This document shows positions 8,201-10,909 of a stretch of 10,909 nucleotides of DNA, one piece after another; the first letter of the stretch is position 1, and each line of letters begins with the position of its first letter. The stretch spans positions 1-10,909 of the forward strand of contig DAHVQS010000059.1 of the NCBI GenBank assembly GCA_027317645.1, in the 5' to 3' direction. Source of the DNA: Paenalcaligenes sp021793095 (lineage in GTDB: Bacteria > Pseudomonadota > Gammaproteobacteria > Burkholderiales > Burkholderiaceae_B). Under the pieces are notes generated by a model. The model was not told the origin of the DNA, ran no database searches, and worked only from the letters and a program-made list of their open reading frames with translations. Both the position numbers and the translations under genes were made by a program.

Positions 8201-9000
8201 CGTGGATGCAGGGCCGATAGTTTGATGGAAATACCTGCGCCACGGTAAAGGCCCTGGCCGGCCGCATGCTGGCCAATGGCATGGATGGCTGATTCATAGG
8301 CTTTATAGTAGCCCTCGGCATCCGCATGGGTCATGGCGGCCTCGCCCAACATGTCATACGAGTAGGTAAAGCCTTTGTTTTCCCATGTACGCGCATTTTT
8401 CAGGGCCTCATGGATGCTTTCGCCACAGACAAAATGCTCACCCATCAATCGCATGGCCATATTGACGCCACGGCGGATAAGGGGTTCGCCCCCTTTGGCC
8501 AGTAAGCGTTTAATGGCGGAATCCATTTTTTCTTCGCTACTGGTACTGACCAGTCGCCCCGTCAACATCAGCCCCCAGGTGGCGGCACTGACAAACATGG
8601 AGCGCTTATTGAGGTGTTTTTTCCACTCACCTTGGCTGATTTTGTCTCGGATCAGAGCATCGCGCGTGGCCGCATCAGGGATGCGCAGCAGTGCCTCGGC
8701 CAAGCACATCAGAGCGATGCCCTCTTGGCTAGAGAGTGAGTACTCGTGAATCAGGCCATCCACCCCGCTACCGAGCCCTTTTTTACGCAATTTTTGGACC
8801 AATTCACGGGCCAAGTTTTGCACCTCATCCTGTGCATGCGCATACCCTTGGCGGGCCAGGGGAATAAGTGCGGGCAGGCATTTGGGCTCGGGTAGCCGAT
8901 AGGCGCGCGTGATGGCCGCACGCAATGGTGTTTGAGAAAGGAGAGTGTCCGACAAATAAGTTGCCGGAGGCGGCGTTGTATCTGGGCTGGTTTTATTCAT
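5218..9000 (-). CDS. putA: Bifunctional proline dehydrogenase / L-glutamate-gamma-semialdehyde dehydrogenase PutA, lacking the DNA-binding domain
   Basis: PutA oxidises proline to pyrroline-5-carboxylate with FAD, reducing quinone at the membrane, and then oxidises glutamate semialdehyde to glutamate with NAD+. From the ATG at 9000 the protein has 1260 residues. In order there are an alpha-helical arm region (about 15-200), the FAD-binding PRODH barrel (about 200-560, with NIDAEEADRLE at 299-309, RLVKGAYWD at 362-370 and RRLLENGANSSF at 486-497), the aldehyde dehydrogenase domain (about 600-1050, with Asn719 in SPWNFP, Glu822 in AETGG and catalytic Cys856 in GQRCSA), and a C-terminal ALDH-like domain ending in SINTAAAGGNATLM (1244-1257). 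That last motif is typical of the long PutA class with a sealed substrate tunnel. The sequence is close to E. coli PutA throughout but begins after the region matching its residues 1-47, so the ribbon-helix-helix repressor domain is absent. The frame stays open to a TTG at 9132, but those 44 codons have no ribosome binding site, do not resemble a ribbon-helix-helix, and overlap a leader hairpin. putP follows in the same transcript. Confidence 0.96.
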   Translation of the reverse strand: MNKTSPDTTPPPATYLSDTLLSQTPLRAAITRAYRLPEPKCLPALIPLARQGYAHAQDEVQNLARELVQKLRKKGLGSGVDGLIHEYSLSSQEGIALMCLAEALLRIPDAATRDALIRDKISQGEWKKHLNKRSMFVSAATWGLMLTGRLVSTSSEEKMDSAIKRLLAKGGEPLIRRGVNMAMRLMGEHFVCGESIHEALKNARTWENKGFTYSYDMLGEAAMTHADAEGYYKAYESAIHAIGQHAAGQGLYRGAGISIKLSALHPRYERAQYARVMDELLPRVKALTMLAREYDIGLNIDAEEADRLEISLDILEALCQDPDLAGWNGIGFVIQAYQKRAPYVIDYVTDLGRRTEHRLMIRLVKGAYWDTEIKNAQVEGLDGYPVFTRKVYTDVSYLACAHKLLSAPDAVFPQFATHNAHTLAAIYHMAGPDFSEGQYEFQCLHGMGEPLYEEVVGPQSEGKLARPCRIYAPVGTHKTLLAYLVRRLLENGANSSFVNRIADEEVSIAELIRDPIQEAESIHPLGEPHPMIPLPRDLYRAQGEPRANSKGTDLSDEQTLRSLSAFLLESSQQDWTAQPTLVSRRIEPQTPKAASFADRWHDVRNPANHLDIVGQAMFSDEAQLQATVERAATAMESWQHTTAQERAQLLLKAADLLEERQYLLIGLIVREAGKTYMNAINEIREAVDFLRYYAKRSVAHFDPNTHRPLGPVACISPWNFPLAIFLGQVSAALAAGNTVIAKPAEQTTLIGAQGVQLLHDAGFPGDVIQLLPGAGDIGAALVDNAHIQAVMFTGSTEVAQSIAGTLSKRPAANGQPIPLIAETGGLNTLIVDSSALPEQVTADVLDSAFDSAGQRCSALRILCIQEDVADTMLTMITGAMHELTVANPDRLDADVGPVIDNEAQETICTHIESMRTAGFRVEQTKEDPACEYGTFVPPTLIHIDDISDVKKEIFGPVLHVLTYQSQELDTLVDKINAAGYGLTFGVHSRIDEHIDALTQRIQAGNIYVNRNIVGAIVGVQPFGGEGLSGTGPKAGGPLYLNRLLSQRAEPIVLDGQVDTFSFNSVLASYVHWLERSSLDSAQQALPAVQDIQANSLFEKQAELPGPTGELNIYRLVGRGTVVCLPATEQGLLIQIGTALATGNDLILCAHQGEALSAEALTRLVDALPESVQEQISFTPELSQALNGRVGGVLFEGAHDELNPLAQKLAAHPGPILQPQGRTPQELSSGQYYRQELLLAERALSINTAAAGGNATLMAVV

Positions 9001-9004
9001 ATCG

Positions 9005-9009
9005 CCCCT
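9005..9009 (-). promoter_or_regulatory. Probable ribosome binding site of putA
   Basis: AGGGG on the - strand ends 4 bases before the ATG at 9000-8998. It is closer and weaker than ideal, but it is the only purine-rich site near a start that agrees with the PutA N-terminus. The short spacing may lower initiation or make it sensitive to structure just upstream. Confidence 0.5.
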
Positions 9010-9021
9010 GCTTTGTATTGA

Positions 9022-9059
9022 GTGCGCTGAGCTTTTCTTGTGGAAAAAACGCAGCGCAC
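9022..9059 (-). promoter_or_regulatory. Long hairpin / dyad in the putA leader
   Basis: A perfect 8-bp inverted repeat (GTGCGCTG at 9022-9029 with CAGCGCAC at 9052-9059) encloses a second 5-bp pairing (TTTTC at 9033-9037 with GAAAA at 9043-9047) around a 5-base loop. In the putA mRNA this folds into a two-storey stem ending 21 bases before the ATG. It has no T run after it, so it is not an intrinsic terminator. Read as DNA, the two 8-bp arms are 30 bp apart centre to centre, close to three helical turns, so a protein-binding site is an equal possibility. The structure is plainly visible; a role in putA control is inferred. Confidence 0.55.
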
Positions 9060-9168
9060 ATAGATTGAACGTGGTGAGCTCGCAAACAACAATAACGACA
9101 GCAGTGCTTTCCGCAAGTATAGGTAGATACAAAAGAATACGAGCGGAAAAAAATAGTGCTAATTAGGG

Positions 9169-9199
9169 GTATTCGCTAACAATACTTAATTAAGTGTTA
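9169..9199. promoter_or_regulatory. Nested AT-rich dyads upstream of putA, candidate operator/promoter
   Basis: Three inverted repeats overlap: GTATT-N7-AATAC (9169-9185), the 12-bp perfect palindrome ACTTAATTAAGT (9184-9195), and TAACA-N13-TGTTA (9177-9181 with 9195-9199). On the - strand a weak -35-like TTGTTA (9182-9177) is followed at 18 bases by CACTAT (9158-9153), so the dyads could overlap a putA promoter. No E. coli PutA-type GTTGCA operator sequence was found between putA and the binding-protein gene on either strand. AT-rich palindromes are easy to find by chance, hence the modest confidence. Confidence 0.35.
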
Positions 9200-9253
9200 A
9201 CATAGATAAGTTTGCCTGAGAGGGCTTTTTGAGCATTGATTTGGCGCAAGCTA

Positions 9254-10873
9254 TCAGGAGATGATGCGTAAACCTGCTAAATTTCCGCGCAATCCGGCAG
9301 CGGTATCGGCAAACCCCTCTACCCGAGTGTGATAGACAATGACATTAGATAATTGCACCAGAGGGATAGAGGGAATTTCATCCAGCACAATTTTCTGAAA
9401 ATCTTTGAATAATTGAGCTCGTTTTTCCCTATCATGCTCAATGGCAGCAGCCTCAAGCAGGCGATCTACTTCGGGGTTGTGGTAGTGGGTGGCATTTGAA
9501 AAGGGCACCTCGGGATCAAAACTTTTAGAGTAGTACACGCGTTGTAGGCCTACAGTAGGATCAAACATCGTGCTCACACCGCTGACAGTGATATCAAAAT
9601 CACGGTTGTTATAGACACTGCGGATAAACGAGCCGGGATCCTCATCATGCAAAATGGCCTGTATACCGATACGGGCCAATGCCGAGCGCACATAGGCCGC
9701 AGTGCGCTTATACCCCGGGGTAAAAGGGTTAGCATGCAGATTGAGGGTAAAGCGGTGGCCATCGCTTTGCCGTTTGTAGCCTAATGCATCGAGTATGTGA
9801 TTGGCTTTGTCTACATCAAAGGGGTAGGGGTTTTCTATCTCTAGATGAAAATCCGGGAAATTGCGCTTGGAAATGGGGGCAATGACCGGTTCTGCGTACC
9901 CATAAAAAGCGATGTTCTTGATTTGTTCTCTGTTGAGGGCATGTGCGATCGCTCGACGGATGTCAATTTCAGCCATGAGAGGATTGTCTAGATTGAATTC
10001 CAGCATGGCGATATTGGCATTATCTTCGAAACCTTGGGTCGTAAAATCCAAATGGGCGCTTTTTTCGATGAGTGGAATCTCACTCAAGGGAATGGGATTG
10101 CGCGGGCCAATGTCAATTTGCCCGTTTTGCAAGCCATTAAGCCGTGACGAGCTGTCAGGTAGCACTCTAAAAATTAATTGATCTACTTCGGGCAAGCCTT
10201 CTTGCCAGTAATCATCATTGCGCTCGTAAATGATGTGGCTGCCTTGCTGCCATTCTTTAAAACGATATGGACCGGTTCCGATGGGGGCGTTATTTAGCGG
10301 ATTTTTTAGCGCAGTATCCAGCTCATAGAGATGAGCCGGTAATATTGGTGTTTCTGCCGCCGAAAGAGCCAGGATCAAATACGGCGCCGGCTGATCTAAA
10401 TGTAGACGTATCTGGTGATCGGTGATGACCTCAATATCATTGAGTTGAGCAAAGGTGTTAGCGCCGCGCGGGTGATATTTTTTTGCCACCTGCAAAGAAA
10501 AAGCGACGTCCTGGGCGGTAAATGCGGTACCATCGTGCCAGCGCACATCAGGGCGCAATTGAAAATCATAAACTAAGCCATCATCGCTAATGGACCAGTC
10601 GGTGGCGAGCTGGGCCGCAGGGTTGAGTTGGTGATCATATTCAAGCAATCCCTCGAGAACCTTTGGGCTGACCAGTACGGTGGTGCCGCCTGTATTTGCA
10701 AAGGCAGACAATACTGCTGGTTCAGGGTCTAATGAAATGGTCACGATGTGTTGCCCGACGTCTGTATCGGCATCAGCAATTAATTGCTCTGCCGCCTGAG
10801 CCCAGTGGGGCAGGCTAAAAGTAACCCCAGCCAAGGTAAATTTTTTGATAAAAGAGCGTCTGCGATAATCCAT
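9254..10873 (-). CDS. Peptide-type ABC transporter substrate-binding protein (SBP_bac_5 family) with Tat-like signal
   Basis: This is a periplasmic binding protein of 539 residues in the dipeptide/oligopeptide/nickel family (DppA/OppA-like), which hands its ligand to an inner-membrane ABC permease. The N-terminus MDYRRRSFIKKF followed by a hydrophobic stretch and AQA-A (predicted cut after residue 27) matches the twin-arginine pattern RRxFxK, so export in folded form by Tat is likely. Family features include RPDVRWHDGTAFTAQDVAFSL (within 107-127), GTGPYRFKEWQQG (199-211), NDDYW (219-223) and RRAIAHALNREQI (306-318). The specific ligand cannot be read from the sequence. The ATG at 10873 has a weak GGA 7 bases upstream. 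No permease or ATPase genes are visible; the gene is either an orphan binding protein or the last gene of an operon extending beyond the right edge. putA lies 253 bases downstream on the same strand and no clear terminator separates them. Confidence 0.9.
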   Translation of the reverse strand: MDYRRRSFIKKFTLAGVTFSLPHWAQAAEQLIADADTDVGQHIVTISLDPEPAVLSAFANTGGTTVLVSPKVLEGLLEYDHQLNPAAQLATDWSISDDGLVYDFQLRPDVRWHDGTAFTAQDVAFSLQVAKKYHPRGANTFAQLNDIEVITDHQIRLHLDQPAPYLILALSAAETPILPAHLYELDTALKNPLNNAPIGTGPYRFKEWQQGSHIIYERNDDYWQEGLPEVDQLIFRVLPDSSSRLNGLQNGQIDIGPRNPIPLSEIPLIEKSAHLDFTTQGFEDNANIAMLEFNLDNPLMAEIDIRRAIAHALNREQIKNIAFYGYAEPVIAPISKRNFPDFHLEIENPYPFDVDKANHILDALGYKRQSDGHRFTLNLHANPFTPGYKRTAAYVRSALARIGIQAILHDEDPGSFIRSVYNNRDFDITVSGVSTMFDPTVGLQRVYYSKSFDPEVPFSNATHYHNPEVDRLLEAAAIEHDREKRAQLFKDFQKIVLDEIPSIPLVQLSNVIVYHTRVEGFADTAAGLRGNLAGLRIIS

Positions 10874-10909
10874 GTCGTTTTCCAGTTTCCAGATAAAAAT
10901 ATTTAATTA

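Noticed and set aside
9001..9132. 44-codon N-terminal extension of PutA starting at a TTG
   Set aside because: No ribosome binding site, no resemblance to PutA N-termini or to a ribbon-helix-helix, and it covers the leader hairpin; the ATG at 9000 agrees with the family.
9214..9231. GCC...GGGC followed by TTTTT on the + strand, terminator-like
   Set aside because: The stem is only 3-4 bp and the T run faces the + strand, where no gene ends; it cannot terminate the - strand binding-protein gene.

Overview
The window reads as a chromosomal stretch from a proteobacterium, most likely a betaproteobacterium of the Alcaligenaceae type. That placement rests on mid-50s GC judged by eye, a long proline-catabolic PutA of the type with an extra C-terminal domain, a putA-putP co-directional pair, and an ArsO-like flavoprotein. 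The genus is an inference and cannot be fixed from sequence reading alone. Coding density is high. The largest gene-free gap is about 250 bases (between the binding-protein gene and putA), so no stretch longer than 300 bases lacks a gene.

Left part, + strand (1-3624): the 3' end of a small membrane protein with a C-terminal CxxCG motif enters from outside the window. It is followed by a flavin monooxygenase-like protein of the ArsO type, then a P1B-type Cu(I)/Ag(I) exporting ATPase (copA-like) with a strongly histidine-rich N-terminus. The ATPase gene has its own candidate extended -10 promoter with a dyad abutting it, a good ribosome binding site, and a textbook intrinsic terminator. This is a metal(loid)-handling segment, but no arsR, acr3/arsB, arsC or copper regulator gene lies in the window.

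Middle part, - strand (3672-9000): a proline utilisation pair. putA (proline dehydrogenase plus L-glutamate-gamma-semialdehyde dehydrogenase) is followed 52 bases downstream by putP (Na+/proline symporter). PutP imports proline and PutA oxidises it in two steps to glutamate, feeding electrons to the quinone pool. This PutA lacks the N-terminal ribbon-helix-helix DNA-binding domain that makes E. coli PutA its own repressor, so control must come from elsewhere. The putA upstream region carries a long 8-bp-arm hairpin/dyad close to the start codon and a nest of AT-rich dyads further upstream.

Right part, - strand (9254-10873): a periplasmic solute-binding protein of the peptide ABC transporter family (SBP_bac_5) with a twin-arginine type signal peptide. 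No permease or ATPase genes for it are visible. Its position upstream of putAP suggests, but does not prove, a shared role in amino-acid or peptide nutrition.

Nothing here is obviously a new multi-gene system. The most interesting points are the regulator-less PutA with its structured leader, the copA promoter/operator arrangement, and the pairing of an orphan ArsO-like enzyme with a copper ATPase.
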